This document shows positions 1-5,932 of a stretch of 5,955 nt of DNA, in pieces. The stretch lies in the NCBI GenBank assembly GCA_002414125.1, contig DHYN01000051.1, forward strand, positions 16,041-21,995, read 5' to 3'. Numbering within the stretch: the first letter of the stretch is position 1; every line of letters starts with the position of its first letter. A program made the position numbers and the translations under genes. Under the pieces are notes generated by a model. The model saw nothing but the letters and a program-made list of their open reading frames with translations, did no database searches and was not told the origin of the DNA. The stretch comes from Ruminococcus sp. UBA5129. GTDB taxonomy: Bacteria > Bacillota > Clostridia > Oscillospirales > Ruminococcaceae.

Positions 1-289
1 CGCCGCCTGTTTTTTCTACCTGTGCTCCGTAATCCTCATGAGGTATCTCACTGTCTGAATGGCTGAGCAGCGAGCAGTCCGAAAATCTGAACATCTCACT
101 CAGGTCGAGAACCATAAACTCAACATCGTAGTAATTGGCAACAGCTTTTGCACATTCGATCTCCTTAGCGTGCTTCTGACCATATGTGATCGAAAGGGAG
201 ATCACGTTTTCGCTGCCGAAATTTTTTACAGCGAGTGCGAGACAGGTCGTGCTGTCAACGCCTCCGCTTGATAAAACAAGTGCTCTCAT
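1..289 (-). CDS. queC: QueC, 7-cyano-7-deazaguanine (preQ0) synthase, N-terminal part
   Basis: QueC uses ATP and ammonia to convert 7-carboxy-7-deazaguanine to the nitrile preQ0, the fourth step from GTP towards queuosine, in the cytoplasm. Only the first 96 codons are in the window. The protein opens MRALVLSSGGVDSTTCLAL, which contains the PP-loop ATP-pyrophosphatase motif SGGVDS at residues 8-13. This is followed by SITYGQKHAKEIECAKAVA near residues 33-51, which is typical of QueC. The family is usually about 220 residues, so the C-terminal half with the zinc-binding cysteines lies beyond the left edge. The ATG at 289 is preceded by GAGGTGA, a strong ribosome binding site that includes the stop codon of folE. 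Only 4 nt separate the two genes, which suggests translational coupling. It is the fourth gene of the queD-queE-folE-queC operon. Identification is firm; completeness cannot be judged. Confidence 0.95.
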   Translation of the reverse strand, partial: MRALVLSSGGVDSTTCLALAVKNFGSENVISLSITYGQKHAKEIECAKAVANYYDVEFMVLDLSEMFRFSDCSLLSHSDSEIPHEDYGAQVEKTGG

Positions 290-293
290 AATA

Positions 294-863
294 TCACCTC
301 ATGAAAAGACGGTTTTGCAGCGCAAGCTCGTTCTCAAAGCGTCCGCGCAGTGTTGTCGTATAAGTTTTAGATGAAGCGTTCCTGATACCACGAGCTGTCA
401 TGCAGCTATGATGAGCCTCAATGAGTACAGCAACGTCCTCCGAGCCTGAAGTTTTCTGCATGATCTCGGCAATATCGCTTCCGATCCGCTCCTGAAGCTG
501 AAGTCTCTTTGCAGCCATATCTGCAATGCGCGCGATCTTGCTGAGTCCGAGCACCTTTTTCTTAGGGATATAGGCAACCGTTATCTTCATATCGTACATC
601 AGCGCAAGATGATGCTCACAATGGCTGAACGCATTTATGTCACGGACTATTACCATGTCGTTATTCTCGGACGACACATCGAATGACTTGTCAAACATCT
701 CTGCTATCTCGTCATTCGTATAATTCATGCCCTCAAAAAGCTCTTCATACATATTTGCAACGCGCTGAGGCGTTTCACGAAGACCCTCACGCTGCGGATC
801 ATCTCCGAGAGCCTTGATGATCCCCTCAATATGATGCTTTATCGCTTCCTTATCTATTGCCAT
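294..863 (-). CDS. folE: GTP cyclohydrolase I, FolE
   Basis: FolE hydrolyses GTP to 7,8-dihydroneopterin triphosphate and formate in the cytoplasm. This is the first step of both folate and queuosine synthesis. The 189-residue product is full length for a bacterial type I enzyme. Visible hallmarks are [15 protein letters not shown] at residues 21-35, the zinc site SHCEHH with Cys82 and His85, the third zinc ligand Cys154 in HHSCMTARG, and the conserved [15 protein letters not shown] segment near residues 99-113. The ATG at 863 is chosen over an in-frame GTG at 869, because AGGGGAG at 871-877 lies 7 nt before the ATG but only one base before the GTG. The gene starts 2 nt after the queE stop. 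Its position between queE and queC implies that it supplies the queuosine branch, although it may also serve folate synthesis if it is the only copy. It differs from the FolE2 (type IB) family. Confidence 0.97.
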   Translation of the reverse strand: MAIDKEAIKHHIEGIIKALGDDPQREGLRETPQRVANMYEELFEGMNYTNDEIAEMFDKSFDVSSENNDMVIVRDINAFSHCEHHLALMYDMKITVAYIPKKKVLGLSKIARIADMAAKRLQLQERIGSDIAEIMQKTSGSEDVAVLIEAHHSCMTARGIRNASSKTYTTTLRGRFENELALQNRLFMR

Positions 864-865
864 TT

Positions 866-1522
866 TCACACTCCCCTTTTGTTAGACTCCCAGATGAATT
901 TGTGCATCTGGAGCTGAAAGTTTACACCGTTAAGCTCATTCTCACGCATAAAGTCGATCACTCTTGAAGGCTCTAACTCGCCGAAAACGCAGCTAAAATA
1001 TATCCTGCACTTTCCGAGCAGACCGTACTGCTTGATTATGTCAAGCGCACGAAACAGATCATCCACGCTTCCGCATACGAATTTCACCACATCATCCGAT
1101 TCAAGAAGCGCATAATTCGACATGAGCATATGCGCTTCCATGCCGCTTGACGGGCTCTTATAATCCATAGTGAAATGCGGTCTGAAATAGTCGTCGAGCG
1201 GTCTAAGAGGTACACTTCCGTTCGTCTCGACTTCGACCCACAAGCCCGCCTGAACAAGCATGCCGATAAGCTCTTCGATGTCGTCCTGCAAAAGCGGCTC
1301 GCCGCCTGTAAGCGTTACATTAGTCACACGAGTGCTCATTATATAATCAAAAATTTCCTCAGCCGTGAGCTTTTCACCGTCAAATTTCGGATCGGAAGCC
1401 CACCTTGTATCGCAGTAGGAGCAGTTCAGATTACAGCCTGCAAATCGGATGAACACCGCAAGCTGACCTGCACGCTGACCCTCTCCGTTTATACTTACAA
1501 ATTTTTCCGCAACATTAAACAT
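866..1522 (-). CDS. queE: QueE, 7-carboxy-7-deazaguanine synthase (radical SAM)
   Basis: QueE is a radical S-adenosylmethionine enzyme that rearranges 6-carboxy-5,6,7,8-tetrahydropterin into 7-carboxy-7-deazaguanine, the ring-contraction step of queuosine synthesis. The 218-residue protein has the QueE N-terminal signature [12 protein letters not shown] (residues 8-19). The iron-sulfur cluster motif C-x3-C-x2-C follows, with Cys30, Cys34 and Cys37. The SAM-binding TGGEP is at 72-76, then VEVETNGS, and DYKSPSSGM near the middle. It ends in [14 protein letters not shown], which resembles the conserved QueE C-terminus, so it looks complete. An ATG at 1531 overlaps the queD stop, but the next in-frame ATG at 1522 is preferred: GAGGA at 1532-1536 is 9 nt before it, and the resulting start MFNVAEKF fits the family. 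It lies between queD (5 nt gap) and folE (2 nt gap). Confidence 0.96.
   Translation of the reverse strand: MFNVAEKFVSINGEGQRAGQLAVFIRFAGCNLNCSYCDTRWASDPKFDGEKLTAEEIFDYIMSTRVTNVTLTGGEPLLQDDIEELIGMLVQAGLWVEVETNGSVPLRPLDDYFRPHFTMDYKSPSSGMEAHMLMSNYALLESDDVVKFVCGSVDDLFRALDIIKQYGLLGKCRIYFSCVFGELEPSRVIDFMRENELNGVNFQLQMHKFIWESNKRGV
871..877 (-). promoter_or_regulatory. ribosome binding site of folE inside the end of queE
   Basis: AGGGGAG lies within the last codons of queE, 7 nt before the ATG at 863. It decides between that ATG and the GTG at 869, which would be too close to the Shine-Dalgarno sequence. Confidence 0.75.
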
Positions 1523-1527
1523 AAATA

Positions 1528-1947
1528 TCATTCCTCATAAACTGCACAGTTTTCAGGCGTCTCAAAAACGCTCACTCGCTTGACTGTGAATCCGCTGTCG
1601 GTGAGCCGTCGGAAAATGTACGTCGCAAAATTCTCAGCAGTCGGACGAAAGTCCACCTCCGTCATATCGAAATTCTCCGCATTAAGAGCTGAGACTGTCT
1701 CCGGACGAAGTGTTCCGCTCTCAAATATGAGCGTATGATCCAACTCGTCCGCAATTTCCTTGAGCGCAGATTTTATATTCTTGAAATCGGTTATCATCCC
1801 TCGGCACTGTCCCTCGGATCGGAGCGTCTCAGCACAGATCTCAGCTTCAATGCGCCATGTATGTCCATGAAGATTTCTGCATTTTCCGTCATATCCGCTG
1901 AGAAAATGGGCGCTGTCAAAGGTCGCCTCGGTTTTCAATATGTACAT
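1528..1947 (-). CDS. queD: QueD, 6-carboxy-5,6,7,8-tetrahydropterin synthase
   Basis: QueD belongs to the 6-pyruvoyl-tetrahydropterin synthase family. It converts dihydroneopterin triphosphate, the FolE product, into 6-carboxy-tetrahydropterin, releasing acetaldehyde and triphosphate. The 139-residue protein has the expected zinc-binding histidines: His14 in FDSAHFL, and His27 and His29 in RNLHGHTW. The nucleophilic cysteine is Cys23. The catalytic Asp70-His71 pair is in DELDH, and PTAEN (102-106) and VFETPE (Glu129) are substrate-contact regions. The frame stays open to a GTG at 1989, but that extension runs through the leader terminator hairpin. The ATG at 1947 has GGGGGA at 1953-1958 as its ribosome binding site and gives the normal family N-terminus MYILKTEATFDSAHF. 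It is the first gene of the queuosine operon, behind a promoter and a likely preQ1 riboswitch. The length is at the upper end of normal for bacterial QueD. Confidence 0.96.
   Translation of the reverse strand: MYILKTEATFDSAHFLSGYDGKCRNLHGHTWRIEAEICAETLRSEGQCRGMITDFKNIKSALKEIADELDHTLIFESGTLRPETVSALNAENFDMTEVDFRPTAENFATYIFRRLTDSGFTVKRVSVFETPENCAVYEE
1532..1536 (-). promoter_or_regulatory. ribosome binding site of queE inside the end of queD
   Basis: GAGGA is formed by the last two sense codons of queD. It is 9 nt before the ATG at 1522 but directly abuts the ATG at 1531, so it favours the shorter QueE. Its position inside queD suggests coupled translation. Confidence 0.65.
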
Positions 1948-1952
1948 AAAAT

Positions 1953-1958
1953 TCCCCC
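1953..1958 (-). promoter_or_regulatory. ribosome binding site of queD
   Basis: GGGGGA lies 5 nt before the ATG at 1947 and immediately follows the seven-U tract of the leader terminator. It fixes the queD start and shows that the upstream in-frame GTG is not used. It does not overlap the terminator stem, which favours control at transcription rather than at ribosome access. Confidence 0.8.
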
Positions 1959-1988
1959 AAAAAAATGCTGCACCTAAACGGCACAGCA
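1959..1988 (-). terminator. intrinsic terminator in the queD leader (riboswitch expression platform)
   Basis: On the minus strand, TGCTGTGCC (1980-1988) pairs with GGTGCAGCA (1966-1974) around the loop GTTTA. This makes a 9-bp stem, with two G-U wobbles in RNA, followed directly by seven T residues (1959-1965). A strong intrinsic terminator 12 nt before the queD start codon and downstream of a consensus promoter indicates conditional termination rather than an ordinary operon end. It is also the only intrinsic terminator I can find after the muramidase gene. The leader contains a competing antiterminator pairing, described separately. Confidence 0.88.
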
Positions 1989-2020
1989 CTGTAAGATCAG
2001 ATAAGTAAAGCCGTCCGAGT
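1972..2020 (-). promoter_or_regulatory. antiterminator pairing in the queD leader
   Basis: ACTCGGACGGC (2010-2020) can pair with GCCGTTTAGGT (1972-1982), with 10 of 11 positions paired counting G-U wobbles and a continuous 7-bp block GGACGGC/GCCGTTT. The 3' arm takes the top of the terminator 5' arm, its loop and the start of its 3' arm, so the two structures exclude each other. The 5' arm also holds the CGGA that may pair with the aptamer loop. Ligand-stabilised aptamer would therefore free the terminator. This is paper folding, not a computed or measured structure. Confidence 0.6.
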
Positions 2021-2056
2021 TTTATTTAACGACAGGATGGTACGAATGAACTGTCG
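2010..2056 (-). ncRNA. putative preQ1-I riboswitch aptamer upstream of queD
   Basis: Seen in the sequence: stem P1 is CGACAG (2051-2056) with CTGTCG (2030-2035), a perfect 6-bp stem closing a 15-nt loop. An A-rich tail TTAAATAAAAC (2019-2029) follows. The loop begins TTC and ends in C just before the 3' stem arm. Loop TTCG (2043-2046) can pair with tail CGGA (2014-2017) as a pseudoknot. From knowledge of the family, preQ1-I aptamers are about 35 nt with a short P1, a loop beginning UUC, a ligand-pairing C before the 3' arm and an A-rich tail that completes an H-type pseudoknot; they commonly precede que operons. The gene context fits exactly. The loop is a few bases longer than in the textbook examples, and the tail lacks the exact AAAAAACUA. 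It could instead be a variant or a different preQ1 class. Confidence 0.65.
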
Positions 2057-2062
2057 ATATAT

Positions 2063-2091
2063 ATTATATTATAAAATCTCTGCGCTGTCAA
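2063..2091 (-). promoter_or_regulatory. sigma-A promoter of the queuosine operon
   Basis: The -35 box TTGACA (2086-2091) and the -10 box TATAAT (2063-2068) both match the consensus perfectly and are separated by 17 bp. Transcription should begin near 2054-2057, placing the first base of the riboswitch stem at or next to the RNA 5' end and leaving a leader of about 109 nt before queD. The -35 box overlaps the TGA stop codon of the GH25 gene. Such a strong promoter suits a gene group whose output is set by downstream termination. Confidence 0.9.
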
Positions 2092-3392
2092 GGGTTCATA
2101 GGCTTTTTCGTATAGAGAATATTCATATCAACGTCTCCTGCAATACCGTCAATTTTGCCATAGCAGCTTGCCTGCCACATCGAATACTCACCTGTATAGT
2201 CGGTCTCGTCACAATAATGTGCAAGCCAGATCGGATGCTCCTTACTGTGATCATACCAGAAGTTGTTGAGGAAATTCTTGCTGCTGTAGAGCATCGCGGA
2301 ATATCCGTAGCTCTCCATTTCATCGGCAAACAGCTCAAAGTAGTCGTTGAGATCACGAATACTCATCTCATACTGCTGGAAATTGCTAAAACTCTCCCAG
2401 TCGAAAACGATCGGAAAATCAAGTGTCTGTCCGTCAAGCTTATCTGCTATCCACTTTGCATTCGCCTTGATCTTCTCCTCGGTATTTGCGGTGGTATAGA
2501 GGTAAACTCCCACCTTCAGCCCTGCGGCTCTCGCCTTAGCCATATTGTCGAGGTAGTATTTGTCCATTTCATGCTCATCGTAGTAGTGACCGATACGCAT
2601 GATGACGAAGCTGCATCCTGCATTTTTAACTGCCTCAAAGTCTATGTTTCCTTGCCATTTTGACACATCAATACCGTACTCCATATCGGATCCTGAATAC
2701 TTTTCCATAAAGCTTGAGAACGGAACTCGCTTATTATTGTCGGGCGGAACTATCAGCTCGTTAAGCACCATGATCTTGAGATCCCAGCTTGTAGAGTTCC
2801 CCGAGGAATCCGTCACTGTAGCCTTTATCGGATACGAGCCTATCGTGTTTGTATCGACCTCGCCCTCGTAAGTAAGAGTCGGTTTGCGGTCGTAGTTGTC
2901 AGCATATCCGACAAAATCTGTGAGTCTGAACGTCTTGCCTTTCTCGATCATCGCACCGCTTCCTGAATTGAGCAGCAGAGGAGCTGTCGTATCGGCAACC
3001 GTATAGCTTAGCTCCTGCTCATAAAGCATTCCGCCATATGTATACCGAACCGTTATCTTTCTCTCTCCAAGCTCGGATGTATCAACGATCTCATCGCCGT
3101 TTTCGAGAGTGACATTTGAGCTTTTTATCAACGAGGCAAGAGTGATATTGTCATACACCTCGACCTTATCTGCGGTCGTTATCAGTACATCCGAAGGTGG
3201 ATCAGATGAGACCTGAGCATCCGCAGTCGCGGACTCCTCGGAAGCCTGCTCCGTTACAGGCTCGGTCGCCTCATCGCGAGCCTTTGTCGGATACTCATCG
3301 CTCTTTGGGATAGAAGCCGTTCCGACTTCTCCCGAGCATCCCGAGAGAAGCGCAAACGACACTATATATGGGATAATTCGCTTATAATTCAT
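2088..3392 (-). CDS. lipoprotein with two Ig-like domains and a C-terminal GH25 muramidase
   Basis: GH25 enzymes hydrolyse the beta-1,4 bond after N-acetylmuramic acid in peptidoglycan. The 434-residue protein begins with a lipoprotein signal peptide: Lys4-Arg5, a hydrophobic stretch to residue 16, and the lipobox LSGC with the lipidated Cys19. A Ser/Thr/Glu/Pro-rich linker spans roughly 26-68. Two beta-sandwich Ig-like segments follow, at about 70-133 and 134-210. The second has the DTTAP...DSSGNS pattern of DUF5011/HYR-like domains. The catalytic domain runs from YGIDVSKWQG (Asp242) to about 427, with the acidic pair in FDWE (Asp331, Glu333) and the terminal VDMN (421-424) usual for the family. 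AAAGGAG 5 nt before the ATG supports the start. It follows the DHHW gene by 20 nt and is probably last in that operon. Activity is inferred from the conserved acids; the natural substrate form is unknown. Confidence 0.93.
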   Translation of the reverse strand: MNYKRIIPYIVSFALLSGCSGEVGTASIPKSDEYPTKARDEATEPVTEQASEESATADAQVSSDPPSDVLITTADKVEVYDNITLASLIKSSNVTLENGDEIVDTSELGERKITVRYTYGGMLYEQELSYTVADTTAPLLLNSGSGAMIEKGKTFRLTDFVGYADNYDRKPTLTYEGEVDTNTIGSYPIKATVTDSSGNSTSWDLKIMVLNELIVPPDNNKRVPFSSFMEKYSGSDMEYGIDVSKWQGNIDFEAVKNAGCSFVIMRIGHYYDEHEMDKYYLDNMAKARAAGLKVGVYLYTTANTEEKIKANAKWIADKLDGQTLDFPIVFDWESFSNFQQYEMSIRDLNDYFELFADEMESYGYSAMLYSSKNFLNNFWYDHSKEHPIWLAHYCDETDYTGEYSMWQASCYGKIDGIAGDVDMNILYTKKPMNP

Positions 3393-3412
3393 ATTTACTC
3401 CTTTGCCTGCTC

Positions 3413-4519
3413 TTATCTAAGTGCAAGACTGTTATTAAGGATCAGCGTGCTGTACATAAAAAGCACATCCTGATCGTTAAAGCCGACCATTGCGCCGACA
3501 GCCTCGCTCTGCATATATCGTATGTCAACAAGTGTGATCTTGGAATACACTTCGATCAGAAGCGGAGCGAGACTGCTTCCGAAAGAATCGCGGAATATAA
3601 CAAGCTCTCGATCATTATCGGCATTTGGATTCTCGATTTCGATAAACGGATCTGCTCCCGAAAGGAACATCTCATACGGATCTCTACCGACAGCCTTATC
3701 CATGTTGTAAACGCCTATCTCGATCGGCTTACCGGTATTATAGCTTGTCACCTTGCATTTTTCAATCGAGTCATTCGTAAGATAGTGTATCATATCTGTC
3801 CGGACAGGTATCGCAAGCTGACCGTAATATACACCCTTGAACGGACTTTCGAGCACATTTTCGGTGTACTCACCTTTTAGCTCGGCTCCCATTTCGGATG
3901 CAAGCCGCTTTGCGACGTCAACGATCCTTTCCTGCCTCCAATGAGTATCTGTACGGTAAAAATCATCGAGCTCAAGGAGATCGGTGATGTCAATATATTT
4001 CATATGATCGGTTCGTTGTTTCATTTCCTCGATGAACGCGGGATAGTCAAGAGAAAGCCGTCCGCTCTTCTCTGCAAGAAAGCAGTTTTTATCGGGGATA
4101 ACTGAAAAGTACACATTTACACTCTTATTTGCAAGAAATTTGTCATAGATGTTATTCATTCTCTCGGATGCGTGTTCAAGCATTCTTTCGCTGTAGGGAT
4201 ACTCTATCCTTGAAAGATGTCCACTACTGATGTAAAGTCCGTTATTGTCAAGCTTTCTGAAAACGCCAAGCTCCGAAACGGATTTGATCCCTCTGAATGC
4301 ATCACGCATCGGAAAGGTATCCATCGCATATACCTCAAAATCCGACATGAAGCTGCCGTCAATGACCGTTGATGCCGAAAGCTTCGGCTTTGAGGCAAGC
4401 TTACGGCGTTCGCTCTCGGAGTAGTCCCTGTCCTTGCCGATCCAGCTCCACAGTGAAAGTCCAAAAAGGAACAGCGCCATGACGATGACTACGATAATAT
4501 TTCTTCTCTTTTCATTCAC
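3413..4519 (-). CDS. DHHW/AlgX-AlgJ-like SGNH O-acetyltransferase, membrane-anchored
   Basis: The 368-residue protein has one N-terminal membrane segment (about 6-27) and a large extracytoplasmic domain. Residues DTHW (191-194) supply the Asp191 and His193 of an Asp-x-His pair. RDSFGSS (310-316) supplies the likely nucleophile Ser312. This order, D-x-H before Ser, is that of AlgX, AlgJ and the DHHW family, where the triad moves an acetyl group onto an exported polysaccharide. The start is a GTG at 4519, supported by AGGGGGTG (4525-4532) 5 nt upstream; no other in-frame start precedes the membrane segment. It begins 12 nt after the MBOAT stop codon, the usual pairing, in which the MBOAT passes acetyl groups across the membrane and this protein places them. 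The acceptor glycan cannot be told from sequence. Sequence outside the motifs is not strongly diagnostic, so I give no gene symbol. Confidence 0.87.
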   Translation of the reverse strand: MNEKRRNIIVVIVMALFLFGLSLWSWIGKDRDYSESERRKLASKPKLSASTVIDGSFMSDFEVYAMDTFPMRDAFRGIKSVSELGVFRKLDNNGLYISSGHLSRIEYPYSERMLEHASERMNNIYDKFLANKSVNVYFSVIPDKNCFLAEKSGRLSLDYPAFIEEMKQRTDHMKYIDITDLLELDDFYRTDTHWRQERIVDVAKRLASEMGAELKGEYTENVLESPFKGVYYGQLAIPVRTDMIHYLTNDSIEKCKVTSYNTGKPIEIGVYNMDKAVGRDPYEMFLSGADPFIEIENPNADNDRELVIFRDSFGSSLAPLLIEVYSKITLVDIRYMQSEAVGAMVGFNDQDVLFMYSTLILNNSLALR

Positions 4520-4524
4520 AGCGA

Positions 4525-4532
4525 CACCCCCT
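4525..4532 (-). promoter_or_regulatory. ribosome binding site for the GTG start of the DHHW gene
   Basis: AGGGGGTG begins in the last base of the MBOAT stop codon and lies 5 nt before the GTG at 4519. It supports an unusual GTG start. The nearby ATG at 4515, inside the sequence GTGAATGAA, is out of frame. Confidence 0.7.
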
Positions 4533-5932
4533 TAGAATCTGAAATACATGAACGGATTGAACGACCCGTCCACCAGATATGCCGTAGCAGCTGCTGTCAC
4601 TCCAACAAGGAAAAAAATCTCTGTCACGCTTACCGCAACAGCTCCGATCTTTGTCTTTGAAGCATTCTCAACAATGATCCTCGGCAGCGGCGTAGCGCCG
4701 ATAGCCGCTGCAATGATGACAATCGAAAAGCTCCTGAGATAATATCCCTGTTCCGCACTGATGAGCGGCAGTCCCTTGAACCCGAACATTCCGCCGATGC
4801 AGTCCATTGCTGAGCCCATATTTTCAGCTCCGAATATGACAAAGCTTATCATTACCGTGAGAATAACATATAGACGTCCTGCTGCCTTTGTTTTCTTGAG
4901 GTATTTGAGCAGGAAGAATTTCTCAATAATCAGGAAAACCGCAAAATAGAGTCCCCAAATGATGAAGTTCCAAGCCGCACCGTGCCAGAATCCTGTGAGC
5001 ATCCATACCACAAGAATATTTCTCAGATGACCGAGCTTCGACACTCGGTTTCCGCCGAGCGGAATGTAGACATAGTCCCTGAACCATGTTCCGAGAGAGA
5101 TATGCCATCTGCGCCAGAATTCAGTAATGCTCTCCGAAATGTACGGATAGCGGAAATTCTCACAAAGCTCAAATCCCAGAAGTCTGCCGAGACCTACAGC
5201 CATATCACTGTAACCTGAGAAATCAAAATAGATTTGCAACGAATAAGATACCGCATATATCCAGCAGAAAATAACCGATCGCTCTTCGCTTTCCGAATAA
5301 GCCTTACATAGCTCACCGAGCGCGTTCGCGATTAGTACTTTCTTGCCGAGTCCAACAACAAAAACTCTGATACCCGATGCCGCCTTGCTGATCGAATGAG
5401 TCCTCTCTTTAAGCTGAGCCGCAACGTCGGAGTAACGAACGATAGGTCCTGCTATCAACTGCGGAAACATCGAAACATATGCTGCGAGGTCGATGATATT
5501 TCTCTGAGCCGCCGCATCCTTTCGGTAAACGTCTATAACATAGCTGAGTATCTGGAACGTATAGAAGCTTATTCCCACTGGAAGAGCTATCTTAAGAAGC
5601 GGAACGGAAAGTCCAGTAGCTGCATTGAAATTCTCAATAAAAAAGTCGGCATATTTGAAATATCCAAGAAAACCGATGCTGATGAGTGAGGATACCCATA
5701 ATACCGCCTTGGCAGTTTTAGCGCCGTTATATTTCTCAATGAGGAGGCCTGCAATAAATCCGTTAAGGATGCCGACTGTCATCAGAACGACATATTTTGG
5801 TTCACCCCATGCATAAAAGATAATGCTCGACAGCAGAAGAGCGGTATTCTTCAGCTTTTTTGGCGTAAGAAAATATATCAGAAGTACACATGGCAGAAAA
5901 TAATACAAAAAAGTAATGCTTGAAAACAGCAT
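4532..5932 (-). CDS. MBOAT-family membrane O-acyltransferase (AlgI/DltB-like)
   Basis: This 466-residue polytopic membrane protein has about ten or eleven hydrophobic segments. AlgI-type members accept acyl groups on the cytoplasmic side and pass them outward for O-acetylation of a cell-surface polymer. Signatures seen are the opening MLFSSITFLYYFLP, the LPVGISFYTFQILSYVIDVYR block (118-137), QLIAGPIVRY (158-167), YFDFSGYSDMAVGLGRLLGF (235-254), EFWRRWHISLGTWFRDYVYI (271-290), and GFWHGAAWNFIIWGLYF (314-330) with the catalytic His317. It ends in FNPFMYFRF, typical of AlgI-like proteins, so it is complete. The ATG at 5932 follows GGTGAT with suitable spacing. The DHHW gene follows after 12 nt. 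DltB and PatA are alternatives, but the DHHW neighbour and absence of dltA/dltC here favour O-acetylation over D-alanylation. Only 23 nt upstream are visible, with no promoter call possible. Confidence 0.93.
   Translation of the reverse strand: MLFSSITFLYYFLPCVLLIYFLTPKKLKNTALLLSSIIFYAWGEPKYVVLMTVGILNGFIAGLLIEKYNGAKTAKAVLWVSSLISIGFLGYFKYADFFIENFNAATGLSVPLLKIALPVGISFYTFQILSYVIDVYRKDAAAQRNIIDLAAYVSMFPQLIAGPIVRYSDVAAQLKERTHSISKAASGIRVFVVGLGKKVLIANALGELCKAYSESEERSVIFCWIYAVSYSLQIYFDFSGYSDMAVGLGRLLGFELCENFRYPYISESITEFWRRWHISLGTWFRDYVYIPLGGNRVSKLGHLRNILVVWMLTGFWHGAAWNFIIWGLYFAVFLIIEKFFLLKYLKKTKAAGRLYVILTVMISFVIFGAENMGSAMDCIGGMFGFKGLPLISAEQGYYLRSFSIVIIAAAIGATPLPRIIVENASKTKIGAVAVSVTEIFFLVGVTAAATAYLVDGSFNPFMYFRF

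Noticed and set aside
59..374. Two short plus-strand open frames opposite queC and the end of folE
   Set aside because: They are shadows of clearly conserved minus-strand genes and have no domain or initiation signal.
864..869. GTG at 869 as the folE start, overlapping the queE stop
   Set aside because: The Shine-Dalgarno sequence ends one base before it. The ATG at 863 has proper 7-nt spacing.
1523..1531. ATG at 1531 as the queE start, overlapping the queD stop
   Set aside because: GAGGA directly abuts it, and the extra three residues are not typical. The overlap is possible, so the choice of 1522 is moderate rather than certain.
1175..1540. Plus-strand open frame of 121 codons opposite queE
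   Set aside because: It is antisense to the radical SAM core of queE, shows no known motif, and is best explained by codon bias of the true gene.
1948..1989. N-terminal extension of queD from an in-frame GTG at 1989
   Set aside because: It would translate the terminator hairpin and U tract, adds residues not seen in the QueD family, and lacks its own ribosome binding site. The ATG at 1947 has a good one.
2037..2663. Long open frame on the plus strand (208 codons)
   Set aside because: It lies antisense to the GH25 catalytic region and the que promoter, has no recognisable domain, and its composition looks like the mirror of a coding strand. The minus-strand gene has clear catalytic motifs.
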